DNA of 64,000 bases from Bacteroides fragilis (lineage in GTDB: Bacteria > Bacteroidota > Bacteroidia > Bacteroidales > Bacteroidaceae). Under the pieces are notes generated by a model that was given only the letters and a program-made list of their open reading frames with translations, was not told the DNA's origin and made no database searches. Where the stretch lies: NCBI RefSeq assembly GCF_002849695.1, contig NZ_CP018937.1:2604001-2668000 (forward strand), given 5' to 3'. Position numbers and translations under genes: made by a program. This document shows positions 52,594 to 62,127 of this stretch, one piece after another; the stretch's first letter is position 1; every line of letters begins with the position of its first letter.

Positions 52594-54240
52594 ATTTACA
52601 AGTAGCTTCCTAATTTCTTCTCTCATCTCTCTTACGGCAGTCGACTGCACTTTAGGTTCTTTAGTCAAGACCAATTCCGCCATTTTCTGTAATTTATCCC
52701 GTTGTAAATACTCAGGAACAGCATACAGTTTTGCCAGCAAGTAATATGGATAAATCCGGCCCGGCAATAAATGAGTGGAACGTAATAACCATTTTTCGGC
52801 TTCAGCATATTCTCCCTTTTCCTGAAAATTCTTACCAATAATATTTAGTATCATCGGATCGCAACTTCGGGTAGAAGCCTCTTTTAATAATAAGATTGAA
52901 GCATCCGCCTCCTTTAATTTATGCAAACAATGCCCGTACTCAAATAAAAAGGCCCCTCTTTTCTTCAACTTCGGATATAAACGCTCATAGCCTTCTTTGG
53001 CACTTTGATAAGCTCCTGCCTGATATAACATGCGACAATTAGCCCAGTCTTTACACTCTTTATATACGTCCGCCTGCTGCCAATAGTATCCGGAAATCCC
53101 CAATACACAGGCAAAGACCAGTTGCCAGGCAAGAAAACGATCTGCGACACAAGCCATCAATAAAACCACGAAAGAGATAACAAAGGCGGGCAACTGCATC
53201 GGATAAGAAGAAAAAGCAAACACCAGCAACGAGATTATTCCACCACATGCACCTAAACGCTTCAAGCCGACACCTCGCCACAGGCAAAAACCAACAAAAG
53301 CCAGGAAACAGAACAAAACCGGAATTCCCCGTTCGACTGCAATCTGCAAATATTCATTAAAAGCATACTCCGGACTTCCTGCCACCAGTTCTTCACGTAG
53401 AGAATAATCTCCTTTTGCAAAGTAAGTTTCCTGAGCTGTCCCGTATGCAAGTGCAAAACTCCCTTGACCATACCCTGTAAATGGTTTTTCCATAACAGCC
53501 TGCGTACTGATTTTCCACATGAACAATCGTCCACTGGCTGAATCTTTTTTCAGATAAAACAGACAAACTCCCCCCACCAGCACGACTATACACAGAGCCG
53601 AAGCAATTGCTATCATCTTTGCTTTTTTACGCATCCATATCCTCTTCAGATGTACCGGCCAGGACTTATGTACACCATATACCCAAATACCGGAAACAAT
53701 CGTAGCCAACCATGCCGAACGGCTCATACCTGCCGGAAGCACACAAAGTATAAGAAACAATACTGCCAATGCCCCATAATATCCGGTCCACTCGATCCAG
53801 TTTTTATTTATCCTTTTTCGCAATTTTAGCCATTGATCCAGACAAAGCGGAAAGACCATGGCCAGATAACCGGAATAAGGCCCCGGATTAAAAAAAGACC
53901 CGGTCAGGGAGTATAGAGAATGATGGGAAGAAGTAAAACCATAAAGTTGTCTTAATCCATAAACAGCCTCGGAAGCAGCCAACGCTATAAGACTCCAGAC
54001 AACTACCTGATAAAAATCCCTCCCCATATCATACCTCTTTTTATAATAGACAAAAGCCAACAATAAAAGTCCTGTAGCAGCCCCCATAGCGGCCTTTGCC
54101 AGATAAGCCCATTGTCCGGACAGTTCACCTGCCGGAAGCATCGGATCATTTACCCATACCACAGACAGCAATGTGCACACTATCGCTAAAAGTCCCCCAC
54201 GGAGTATAATATGTATATAATCTACCTTCATCTCCGTCAT
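52549..54240 (-). CDS. O-antigen ligase/polymerase-like membrane protein with C-terminal TPRs
   Basis: A 563-residue protein with about 11 membrane helices to residue 390 and helical TPR-like repeats at about 400-540 (YEYGHCLHKLKE-type units, here FEYGHCLHKLKEADASILLL). The large periplasmic loop between ENPFTGYGQGSFALAYG-like sequence and AGSPEYAFNEYLQIAVERG corresponds to the Wzy_C domain. Proteins of this shape ligate or polymerise surface glycans; the TPR part is a Bacteroidetes feature. Its start overlaps the stop of the signal peptidase gene (ATGA), so the two are coupled. No other glycan genes are nearby, which makes a role in classical O-antigen synthesis uncertain. Confidence 0.82.
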   Translation of the reverse strand: MTEMKVDYIHIILRGGLLAIVCTLLSVVWVNDPMLPAGELSGQWAYLAKAAMGAATGLLLLAFVYYKKRYDMGRDFYQVVVWSLIALAASEAVYGLRQLYGFTSSHHSLYSLTGSFFNPGPYSGYLAMVFPLCLDQWLKLRKRINKNWIEWTGYYGALAVLFLILCVLPAGMSRSAWLATIVSGIWVYGVHKSWPVHLKRIWMRKKAKMIAIASALCIVVLVGGVCLFYLKKDSASGRLFMWKISTQAVMEKPFTGYGQGSFALAYGTAQETYFAKGDYSLREELVAGSPEYAFNEYLQIAVERGIPVLFCFLAFVGFCLWRGVGLKRLGACGGIISLLVFAFSSYPMQLPAFVISFVVLLMACVADRFLAWQLVFACVLGISGYYWQQADVYKECKDWANCRMLYQAGAYQSAKEGYERLYPKLKKRGAFLFEYGHCLHKLKEADASILLLKEASTRSCDPMILNIIGKNFQEKGEYAEAEKWLLRSTHLLPGRIYPYYLLAKLYAVPEYLQRDKLQKMAELVLTKEPKVQSTAVREMREEIRKLLVNVSNEKIVKSRKVND

Positions 54241-55127
54241 TTTATTTTTTTAAATACCCTATCCCAACGAATTTTTTCACGCAAAGGATCATCCGAACGC
54301 CATATCGTAAATGCTCTTCCTACAATATATGATTCGGGCAGCATGCCCCAGTAGCGGGAATCTTTTGAGTTTTCCATATTATCCCCCGATACGAAATAAT
54401 AATTCTCCCTAAACTTATATTCTCTTATCACACTATCGCCCAGACAAACTGAATTCCCCTTTTGTTGCAATCTCTTTTTCTGTTCCCAATGAATCAATCT
54501 TCCATAAAGTAAACGGGACAACGTATCAATCTTCACTACCTGCCCCTTTGCCGGCACCGGAAGAGGACCGAACTCCTGAATGGTCCATCCCAAACGCCCG
54601 TCCCACGGAAAAGCATCTATCACAATCCCTCGCGAATCCTCTCTTCTGACCCGGGAAATCCGATGTTGTGCCTTCACATTCCCCAAACTGTCTTTTATCC
54701 CCTTGATATGATAATATCCCCTGCGTATTTCCAACGTATCTCCCGGAAGAGCAATGCACCGCTTCACATAATACTTCATTATATCGAATCCGATACTATC
54801 ACTCCCATCCTGATAAGGGAAATTAAATACAAGCACATCGTTCCTTTTAAACGAGCCAAAGCCCGGCAGACGATAGATAGGAACGTCCTCACCCCGTAAC
54901 GATGCAAAGATATTGAACAGTCGTGCCCCTCCGGTCCATTTATCCACTAATATCTTATCTCCCGAAAGTAAGGCCGGTTCCATCGAGTTTGAAGGGATCT
55001 TGAAAGAAGTCAAGCAAAATACCTGTAATACCATCCAGGCTACAAAAGCCACACAAGAATAGAAACAGATATTCACAATCCAGTTTCCGATTCGTTTCAT
55101 CGTTTTCATCCAAACTTCTTTCTTCAT
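54237..55127 (-). CDS. signal peptidase I (S26 family)
   Basis: A 296-residue membrane protease. One N-terminal helix (about 14-37) precedes the serine motif KIPSNSMEPALLSGD (Ser48) and the lysine motif YYVKRCIALPGD (Lys122); the box GDNMENSKDSRYWG is also present, so all catalytic parts are intact. It removes signal peptides on the outer face of the inner membrane. As it is embedded in a cluster of lipoproteins and overlaps an O-antigen-ligase-like gene, it may be a dedicated peptidase for that locus rather than the housekeeping enzyme. Confidence 0.92.
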   Translation of the reverse strand: MKKEVWMKTMKRIGNWIVNICFYSCVAFVAWMVLQVFCLTSFKIPSNSMEPALLSGDKILVDKWTGGARLFNIFASLRGEDVPIYRLPGFGSFKRNDVLVFNFPYQDGSDSIGFDIMKYYVKRCIALPGDTLEIRRGYYHIKGIKDSLGNVKAQHRISRVRREDSRGIVIDAFPWDGRLGWTIQEFGPLPVPAKGQVVKIDTLSRLLYGRLIHWEQKKRLQQKGNSVCLGDSVIREYKFRENYYFVSGDNMENSKDSRYWGMLPESYIVGRAFTIWRSDDPLREKIRWDRVFKKIK

Positions 55128-55158
55128 ATCTACATATATATTTTAATACGATCTCCCG

Positions 55159-56187
55159 TCAAGAATCGAAAGTAAAAGAGACCAAATAAAATTCCCGGGT
55201 TTTAGAAAAAGCAATCCCATAAAGTTTATTAGGTTCCCGGATCGAAGCACAAATTCTCAGAATGAGGCAATCAGTATTATATTTGATTAATTCCCGGCCG
55301 TCCCAATCAAAAACAGATAAGTTATTGAATAAATTGGGATTCTTGTCACCTATAAATACACTATAAACCTTTTCATCCGTGGCACATAACGCAGAGAAGC
55401 CCCAAACAGTCTCCCCTGTGCTTTGGATAGTTCCGGATAAATATTGCACAACCGGAGGATAAAATTTTCGGATTGCTTTTAATTCTATGCCTTTTGATAA
55501 ATCAAATAATTCAAGGACTCCTCCATATAAAGTTCCCACAACCATTTTTTTACAATCCGGAGATACCGCAATTGCAGGCGATGACCAAACGGCACGTTCT
55601 TCCGGAGTATCTATAGGAAAATCACTGTAATCAGCCACCACTTCGGCATCTGCCAGCATCTGAAAACGTTTTTGCTGATCCGACTTTGTTCCCAACTGAC
55701 CATCCACCAGAAATTTATCATCCCGAAGTCCCCACACCCGGCGTACTGTAGCTCCTAAATTATAAAAAGGCTGTTCTTCTATCAATGTTCCCCAATTATC
55801 ATCCTCTTTATCAAACTGATAAGTCAATAACTTCATAGAAGATTCATCATACACCGAAATGTTCTTTTCACGTGCATCATAATAGCACATGTTTGCAGTA
55901 GTCACTTCACCCGGTCCCTGTCCCCTTCTTACAAAACTTCCAAGCAATTGGCCTGTGCTCTTATCATATACTTGCAACCATGTATTATCAACCAAAGCCA
56001 ATATAAAGATATAGTCCTCACTAACAGCCATATCCAAAGGATAGCTAATCAGCAGTTCGTCCGACAAACGATGAGCATGTATGTTCTTTACTTCCGGAAA
56101 CGTAGGAGGTGCATAAGCACTATGTTGTTTCTGACAAGAACACAAAATAGTTATTAAACAAACACACAATAACAACTTCTTCCACAT
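55159..56187 (-). CDS. BF3164/TolB-like six-bladed propeller lipoprotein
   Basis: A 342-residue lipoprotein (signal ending in the lipobox LCSC). The mature part is a six-bladed beta-propeller of the Bacteroides BF3164 family, with the marker SFVRRGQGPGEV near the front and blades such as LLTYQFDKEDDNW and FLVDGQLGTKSDQQ. Last blade: LYGIAFSKTREFYLVSF. It lies 31 bp upstream of the signal peptidase gene on the same strand. Relatives are at 58830-59852, 63004-64000 and perhaps 57063. The function of this family is not known. Confidence 0.82.
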   Translation of the reverse strand: MWKKLLLCVCLITILCSCQKQHSAYAPPTFPEVKNIHAHRLSDELLISYPLDMAVSEDYIFILALVDNTWLQVYDKSTGQLLGSFVRRGQGPGEVTTANMCYYDAREKNISVYDESSMKLLTYQFDKEDDNWGTLIEEQPFYNLGATVRRVWGLRDDKFLVDGQLGTKSDQQKRFQMLADAEVVADYSDFPIDTPEERAVWSSPAIAVSPDCKKMVVGTLYGGVLELFDLSKGIELKAIRKFYPPVVQYLSGTIQSTGETVWGFSALCATDEKVYSVFIGDKNPNLFNNLSVFDWDGRELIKYNTDCLILRICASIREPNKLYGIAFSKTREFYLVSFTFDS

Positions 56188-56230
56188 ATATTAGTCAAGG
56201 CTACATATTATGATATTTTTTCTATACTCG

Positions 56231-56238
56231 CAAAAATA
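56231..56238 (-). promoter_or_regulatory. -7 box (TATTTTTG) for the propeller-lipoprotein/signal peptidase genes
   Basis: A perfect TAnnTTTG match read on the minus strand, 43 bp before the 56187 start. No clear -33 element. Confidence 0.45.
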
Positions 56239-56451
56239 ATACATTTTAAATTATAAACACATCTTATTCATAAAAACATTACCAAATGTTTTAGATCCTG
56301 TTTAAAAATGATTGAAACAAAAGATTAAGAAGGTTTCCGTATCTGAGCGATAATAGCTTTATTTGAAGTGACTAAACTAATCATAAGGATGTATCATAAC
56401 CTGTGCAATCCTGTGGTGAAAAGACACTTTCCTACAAAAAACGCATTTCGA

Positions 56452-56567
56452 TCTTCCATCTTCCACCATTTTAAGTTTAATTCACTAATAATCAATATAA
56501 TAACATGGTGAAAGATCGTGTTTTTAAGCCATTTATCTTCCACCTCCATCTTCCATCTTCCACCTCC
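56452..56567. repeat. TCTTCCA direct repeats
   Basis: TCTTCCATCTTCCACC occurs at 56452 and 56549, and TCTTCCACCTCC at 56536 and 56556, 20 bp apart. Read on the minus strand the words are purine-rich (GGTGGAAGATGGAAGA). Confidence 0.65.
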
Positions 56568-56702
56568 GTTTTTAAGGAATAAATAAGCCATAAATATCTG
56601 ATATGCATATACATATAGTTAGTTTCTTATCTGTTTATGTCTATTATTGTATTTTGTTTTTCTTGCTATCTTTAGTGAAAATGGTCTTTTCTTTATCCCG
56701 TC

Positions 56703-56780
56703 CTGCATACCTGTGCCCATGAGCCCAGGTATGCAGGCCCATAAGCCCGGGTACACAGGCCCACAAGCCCGGGTACACGG
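56703..56780 (-). repeat. 22-bp-phased repeat array 3 with terminal inverted copy
   Basis: Three units of exactly 22 bp occupy 56715-56736, 56737-56758 and 56759-56780; units two and three match at 20 of 22 positions, one and two at 18. The inverted copy CTGCATACCTG (56703-56713) pairs over 11 bp with CAGGTATGCAG (56726-56736) around a 12-nt loop. Read in the direction of the upstream minus-strand gene (57063-58229), it is three direct units followed by one inverted copy, as in arrays 1 and 2. Confidence 0.85.
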
Positions 56781-57062
56781 ACTCAGATAACAGTGCAGAA
56801 TAAAGACGTAACATCCTTATTATAAGCGTGTTAATAAAGCAATATTTTCTATATCATTTTAGAATAATCTTCGTTGTGGATATGGATAGTTTGTTCAAAA
56901 CTGTTCCCTGGATCCCCAAAATCCCACTCTACTTTTTTAGGATTGCTAACCTGCAATACTATCATTTATATTCCTTTTCAAAAAAGCCTCTGACTCCGAA
57001 ATACATCCACCACAGCCCACATTAGATATAATCACAATATTTCCATACTATATCCAGTTTCC

Positions 57063-58229
57063 TCATAATTTTAATAGTTCAAATGTTTTAAAACGCATTA
57101 TATCATCATCCTCTGACTCCACTTGAATGTGAAATCCATCCGGACCGACAAAACATTGATTTAATAAATAAAGTTCTTGGGGTAACATTGTTTCTCCCAC
57201 AATTTGAAAGTTCTTATCTAAAATAGTCACTGACATTGGTTTGCGCAGCACCCCCTCTTTAGGATCAATACTACTGTCTGGATGTCCTGCCAAACGATAG
57301 TAAACCTCTCTATATGAGTCATAGTGAATGCATCCATAATTCAAACTATGGACATAGTGATCTCTATCGGCTTCTGGAGAAAAATGTTCGAAATCAAGAC
57401 TTTTCTCAACTGGTTCAATAACGATATCTTCTTTAGTTCCGGCATAAAACTCATGATATTGCAGTGAGTCTACATGATGTACTCTTATATTATGATCGGC
57501 AGCAAAACTAATAACCAGTTCATTATTAGGAGACAAGGTATAATAAGGGAAACGATATGTAAAACTTCCTCCCCAATTTCCAGAATGATACATAGATGGA
57601 TAACTATCAGAATACCTAAGAGTGTTCTTCTGCAAATTATAGAAAGCCATCACAGGACGATTTGAATCATTCTCACCCTCAAATTCATAAAAAAGAGTTC
57701 CGGACAACAACAATTCATCACCTATTTTTAAAATAGGAGAATTTGTACGCGGAAACAATTCAGAAGGTGCAAAAATGGAATCTCCTTTCAAACGTCTGAC
57801 AATGTCTATTCGTTTCTTATCTTTCACATGACTACTATCATTCGTCAGGTACAGATAACGTGTCATCCTATCATACAAATAAATCGAATCTTTATTCAAA
57901 AACAAGTATGAAGTAATACTGCCAACTCCATTCGAGCCCTCCTGCTCAAACTTAATCTTACCCATATTTTTCACAGTCCCGTAATCATACAGTACAATCG
58001 AGTTATCATAGTTATTTATAAACGAAAAAACCAGTTTTCCATCCATATAGATCAATTGTAAATAATCTGATAATTGAACCGTTTCACTGTCCAACGGAAA
58101 ACATTTATCTTCCTTCGCTACTAATGTATAATCATCAGTTCTATGAATTACAGTTTTCTTATCCTGCTGACAAGAACCTACAACTATCCCCAATAAAACT
58201 ACAAATACAAAACTCCTAATCATTATCAT
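57063..58229 (-). CDS. lipoprotein, probable DUF4221-type beta-propeller
   Basis: A 388-residue lipoprotein (lipobox VVGSC). The mature part is beta-rich, with FPLDSETVQLSDYLQLIY near the start, KLVFSFINNYDNSIVLYDY and later LSPNNELVISFAADHNIRVH. This pattern (FPxDxxT, then a statement of binding in blades) resembles DUF4221 proteins, which sit beside BF3164-type propellers in Bacteroides. I am fairly, not fully, sure of the family. It follows the 58279 gene by 49 bp and is followed by array 3. Confidence 0.7.
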   Translation of the reverse strand: MIMIRSFVFVVLLGIVVGSCQQDKKTVIHRTDDYTLVAKEDKCFPLDSETVQLSDYLQLIYMDGKLVFSFINNYDNSIVLYDYGTVKNMGKIKFEQEGSNGVGSITSYLFLNKDSIYLYDRMTRYLYLTNDSSHVKDKKRIDIVRRLKGDSIFAPSELFPRTNSPILKIGDELLLSGTLFYEFEGENDSNRPVMAFYNLQKNTLRYSDSYPSMYHSGNWGGSFTYRFPYYTLSPNNELVISFAADHNIRVHHVDSLQYHEFYAGTKEDIVIEPVEKSLDFEHFSPEADRDHYVHSLNYGCIHYDSYREVYYRLAGHPDSSIDPKEGVLRKPMSVTILDKNFQIVGETMLPQELYLLNQCFVGPDGFHIQVESEDDDIMRFKTFELLKL

Positions 58230-58278
58230 AATACCAATAAAATGCTATATTTATACTATACTAAATTTTCAATTCCGC

Positions 58279-58833
58279 TCAGATTTCCTTTAACGATGCT
58301 ACAATCCCTTTGACCTGTGGAAGTAATTCCAGAAACATAGAACAGGATGAGAAACTAATATAATACACGCATTTATTCCCTTGCAAATACCATTCGACTT
58401 TCTGTAGCGCTGATAATTCATTAGTTTCCGGATGGCGATCGGCTTTATAAGAAGAGACAATCATCTTTTTTCTACCATTAATCGATCTATATATAACTTT
58501 TACCCGAGTAGCATCTGCTAATGCCGAAACACTGTCCCTCTCAAATATTTCCTGATAACATTTACAGTTTTGTACTTCTATAATAGTCAAAACAGAACCA
58601 CAACGATCTTTACGCTTAGAATATACCCTCATAAACTTTGTCGTTTCATACCCTTCTCTTGTACGCCTCAAAGGTTCATCACAGGAACGCACAGCAGAAG
58701 GGCGATTCCATCCTTTAGGCACTTCAATCACATACGTCTCACCACGCAAAAGATCTCCGTGGGGTTGAGAAACTTGCGCAACAACCTGAGCACAAAATAA
58801 AAAACTTAAAAGAAGCAAAGCTGTCAATTTCAT
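58279..58833 (-). CDS. secreted protein of unknown function, 184 aa
   Basis: An exported 184-residue protein, signal peptide about 1-19 (LLLSFLFCAQVVAQ). The mature part is basic and has several cysteines (Cys49, a CKC pair near 109, and SSCSM near the C-terminus) that could form disulfides. I recognise no domain. Its start overlaps the stop of the 58830 propeller lipoprotein gene (ATGA), so the two are made together. Confidence 0.75.
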   Translation of the reverse strand: MKLTALLLLSFLFCAQVVAQVSQPHGDLLRGETYVIEVPKGWNRPSAVRSCDEPLRRTREGYETTKFMRVYSKRKDRCGSVLTIIEVQNCKCYQEIFERDSVSALADATRVKVIYRSINGRKKMIVSSYKADRHPETNELSALQKVEWYLQGNKCVYYISFSSCSMFLELLPQVKGIVASLKEI

Positions 58834-59852
58834 AACTGGGGTAAATTGAATACATAAATATGATCTTCGTCCTCCACAAAAACGCCATAAATCTTATGTG
58901 CAACTTCATCAACAGCAAAAGTGTTAATAAAACAGTCGAGTTTATATTGTATGAGTGGTTTCCCTTCCCAATCAAAGACTTGAATATTAGGGGTTGTTTT
59001 CCTATCCTCTACATCTTCTGTTGTCATATCCAGATTTAGCGTATAAATGTAATTATCCGTCGTGTACACACATATAGGATGTATAAGCCTCATATTATCA
59101 TCTACCTCCGGACATTCCTGTCCCGGGAAAAGATCTAAAATTACATCTCTTTTTAGTTTTCCATCCTGGCCATAAATTCTGAAACGGCGTATATGTTGGT
59201 AGAACGAAACGAAACAACTCTTATCAGGCTTGGCGACGGTCATCTTTATATACGCTTGATTCCTGCCCAAAACAGATCCGAAACGTTCCTCTGTTTCGGG
59301 ATATTCTCCCCATGATTCATGATTTCCGTCAGGATAAAGAAACCTAAATTCTTTTTCATTCTCAAGGCCGCCATTACAACAGTAGCTGCTATCGGAAATA
59401 CTTATCAAGTCATTAAAACAATTAAATCCATAATTTAAAGTCGAAGTCTGTACGGTAGCTTTATCTTTCTCAACACTAATATGTTTCAGGTTAATTCCGT
59501 CTAACATGACAAATCCATTCTTTTGATATTTCACAGGGGTAATAGAAGGGAGAACGAAATCATTCGGTCCCTGCCCCTGTGTTCCAAAACTATATTGAAA
59601 AGTCAAATCCGGCAAATGGAAGCATTGAAACATAGTATCCATTTTTTCATTGAATACTATCAGATTACTATCACATAAAACTAAACTCCGTGGATACAAT
59701 AACACCGAAGGAACCTGCATTCTATCGGATTTCAAATTTATGGTATGCTCAAATTGAGCATAATGCATAATCCTATCAGATTCTATACAACTTGATACAG
59801 TTATCAATAAAATCCCCCATAAAATTCCACGAACTCTCAATCTTTTTTTCAT
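58830..59852 (-). CDS. BF3164/TolB-like propeller lipoprotein
   Basis: A 340-residue lipoprotein from ATG 59852 (MKKRLRVRG; an upstream ATG at 59861 is possible). Lipobox TVSSC. It carries the family marker FGTQGQGPNDF and later IQVFDWEGKPLIQYKLD and KIYGVFVEDEDHIYVF, which match the closing blades of the 55159 protein and the 63004 protein. Overlaps the next gene. Probable six-bladed propeller facing the periplasm or the surface. Confidence 0.82.
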   Translation of the reverse strand: MKKRLRVRGILWGILLITVSSCIESDRIMHYAQFEHTINLKSDRMQVPSVLLYPRSLVLCDSNLIVFNEKMDTMFQCFHLPDLTFQYSFGTQGQGPNDFVLPSITPVKYQKNGFVMLDGINLKHISVEKDKATVQTSTLNYGFNCFNDLISISDSSYCCNGGLENEKEFRFLYPDGNHESWGEYPETEERFGSVLGRNQAYIKMTVAKPDKSCFVSFYQHIRRFRIYGQDGKLKRDVILDLFPGQECPEVDDNMRLIHPICVYTTDNYIYTLNLDMTTEDVEDRKTTPNIQVFDWEGKPLIQYKLDCFINTFAVDEVAHKIYGVFVEDEDHIYVFNLPQL

Positions 59853-60024
59853 GATAATCAAACTTTTATGTCAGCTTTACGCCACAAAGTTTGAGAAAAA
59901 AAAGGGCTTTAAGGGACAATTACAGGTCAAAAAGCAGTAAATTCAGGTCATTTGAGCATTTGTATCATACCCGACAAAGAAAATCAACATAGTTTTCTTT
60001 TTATGGTCTGATATTTTCATCTTT

Positions 60025-61953
60025 CTACCACTTCACAAAGAAAACCTGCCGACCTGCCTCGTTCCGAAATACAGTTTCCTCTTTTCCTCTTGATAAATTT
60101 CGGAGCCAAAGCACTGCATTTTGGGGAATATTATCATAATGCAATGTTAATTCTGTAGCCACTTGCTTACCCAACGAGATCCAACCATTAAATCCATCCT
60201 GATAATACAACTCATACTGATCTCCTAACCGAATAAAGTTATCATCGTTACGAGGCATATAGACAATCTTTCCGATCTTTTCCGCTTTCCCTAAATCAAG
60301 TGTCACAAAAGCTCCTTTTTCTTTGGTGAGAAAAAAAGTTAGCCCATCGCCATCATTCACTTTTAAACTATCGAACCGGTCATCCGCAATAAAAGTATTA
60401 CTGCCACCAACAACTTTCGCACAAAGCTTCTCTTGATCATCTGAATTTCGGAACAACTGTAGTTCAGCCAGTTGAAGTGGCTTATCGGGAGGTGATGTGT
60501 AACGAATATACCGATACTTCTTTTCCGATGGCGGATAAGCTGCCTGATAGCTTACTTTAGGAGTATCTACTATCTGATACAGCAGGCAAGCATCCGAGAA
60601 GTCCAAATGATTAGCCCCTTCTATCTTACTTCCCACCACAGCACTGAGATAATCTTTCAGATATTGCCGTAACAAGAATTTACGATTCAGATCCATACTT
60701 TCTTTTTTGGAAAAATCAGGCTTATGATACTTCACCTCTCCCTTTTCATCCACAAGAAAAGGGTATCCGGCCGCTACCCACTTAAGGCCATTAAAATAAA
60801 GTGGTTGAAACAAAATGCCCGGTTCCACATTTGTAAATGTAGCTTTGTTTCCTTTCTGCAATGTAATATCTATTGGCATACACCCTTCCAACGTAAACAC
60901 GCCTAAACAAATGTATTTCTTGTTAACCTGAGAATCAATTTCGATTTCAACCTGGTTTGCCGGAAAATAATCATCAGTCACATCTTTCAGATACGGATCT
61001 TTCAGTGGGAACGGAACCGACCGATCACGCCGGATACCCGATATCTTTTCCTGCTGCGCTCCAAAGCATTGCCTGTACACCTTCCCTTTTTCACGTTTAT
61101 CATTTCCTCCCCGTTCCACTTTAGTCTGAATAAACCAGAAAGGTACATATCCCCCTGTTGTATCCCTCAATACATTCCAGACATGTCCGGCCCCTTTCCC
61201 GGGACCATAATGATAAATGTCTGTAGCGGCGGGAATACCCAGAGCACGTAAGACATAAACCGTAAAATCACAAGAAGCCTCACAACTTCCAACCCTATTG
61301 GCCAGCAAAAATCCTGCACCCAGATGCGGTAGTTCCAGCTCGACACTATACCTGAAATCTTTTTCCTGACGCAAATAGGCTCCCAAACAATCAGTAGCTT
61401 CCACAACATCTGTCCCTTGGTAGAGCGAATCCAATATAGATTCATAACGCTCTTTATACCAACTACGCCACTCCTCTAAAGGTTCATCCCCGACCCGATA
61501 CGGTAAAATCAACTCGCAAAAATCATCAAACGGCAAATATTTATTCCAAGGTCGTTTTTCCCAAACCTCAAATGCTTGATCAATGTGATGAATCAGGAAC
61601 TCAGCTCTAATTACCTTAGCATCATATACCCTTTTTAAAGTCCGATAAGAGAAATGCTCCCACTTTTTACGAGCTTCCTTATTTACCCAACCATCCGTAT
61701 GTACTGTAGCCGCATGAATTGCTTTTAAAGTATCCAACTGCCACCCCTCATAACTAAAATAACGAGGCATATTTTCAATCAGAAATCGTGCGGCATCCTG
61801 TTTCAGCCCGCTATCCTTATAGTGTTCCAAAACTTTCTCAAGTTCTCCCCTATTCTCTCCGGCAAACTCCAAAGCATACTTCAGCCGCTTGTTCTCCGTA
61901 CAAGAACAGCAGACAACAGCACCCAATAATCCGCAAAGCAAATAGATCTTCAT
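60025..61953 (-). CDS. transglutaminase-like lipoprotein with discoidin-like C-terminus
   Basis: A 642-residue exported protein if it starts at ATG 61953 (MKIYLLCGLLGAVVCCSC); the frame is open to 62037, but only the later start gives a lipobox. The transglutaminase-like core has the catalytic Cys in RVGSCEASCDF, the His in GAGHVWNVL and the Asp two residues on in RDTTGG. The region from about 490 to the end (IRYTSPPDKPLQLAELQLFR, FVTLDLGKAEKIGKIVYMPR) resembles an F5/8 type C (discoidin) domain that would bind glycans. Such proteins are frequent in Bacteroides; the enzyme may be a protease or amidase rather than a cross-linker. Confidence 0.82.
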   Translation of the reverse strand: MKIYLLCGLLGAVVCCSCTENKRLKYALEFAGENRGELEKVLEHYKDSGLKQDAARFLIENMPRYFSYEGWQLDTLKAIHAATVHTDGWVNKEARKKWEHFSYRTLKRVYDAKVIRAEFLIHHIDQAFEVWEKRPWNKYLPFDDFCELILPYRVGDEPLEEWRSWYKERYESILDSLYQGTDVVEATDCLGAYLRQEKDFRYSVELELPHLGAGFLLANRVGSCEASCDFTVYVLRALGIPAATDIYHYGPGKGAGHVWNVLRDTTGGYVPFWFIQTKVERGGNDKREKGKVYRQCFGAQQEKISGIRRDRSVPFPLKDPYLKDVTDDYFPANQVEIEIDSQVNKKYICLGVFTLEGCMPIDITLQKGNKATFTNVEPGILFQPLYFNGLKWVAAGYPFLVDEKGEVKYHKPDFSKKESMDLNRKFLLRQYLKDYLSAVVGSKIEGANHLDFSDACLLYQIVDTPKVSYQAAYPPSEKKYRYIRYTSPPDKPLQLAELQLFRNSDDQEKLCAKVVGGSNTFIADDRFDSLKVNDGDGLTFFLTKEKGAFVTLDLGKAEKIGKIVYMPRNDDNFIRLGDQYELYYQDGFNGWISLGKQVATELTLHYDNIPQNAVLWLRNLSRGKEETVFRNEAGRQVFFVKW

Positions 61954-62127
61954 CATAATTTTCTTCTTTCCTAATACCCCAATCATACTATGTTTCATAA
62001 AAAGCCGGCTTACAATGAATTGCAGCAAGTTTACCAACTACTCCTAGAAATAAACCATTGAACAAAATCGCCCCCCTTGGTTATTTGTCCACCACAACCC
62101 AATCGTCAGCCGGCAATATTTTTACCT

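Larger units (their letters stand above)
56188..57062. other. 875-bp intergenic region with repeats
   Basis: No gene is supported: the open frames at 56394-56591 and 56828-57025 look non-coding. It contains a -7 box for the 56187 gene, a CCTGTGGTG half element near 56410, TCTTCCA-rich direct repeats (56452-56567) and the 22-bp array (56703-56780). Confidence 0.6.

Noticed and set aside
56828..57025. Open frame of 65 codons in the 875-bp gap
   Set aside because: AT-rich composition, no signal or motif, and opposite in strand to the whole cluster.
59862..60024. Short 25-codon minus frame starting at 60020, considered as a secreted peptide
   Set aside because: No signal peptide and no conserved C-terminal motif.
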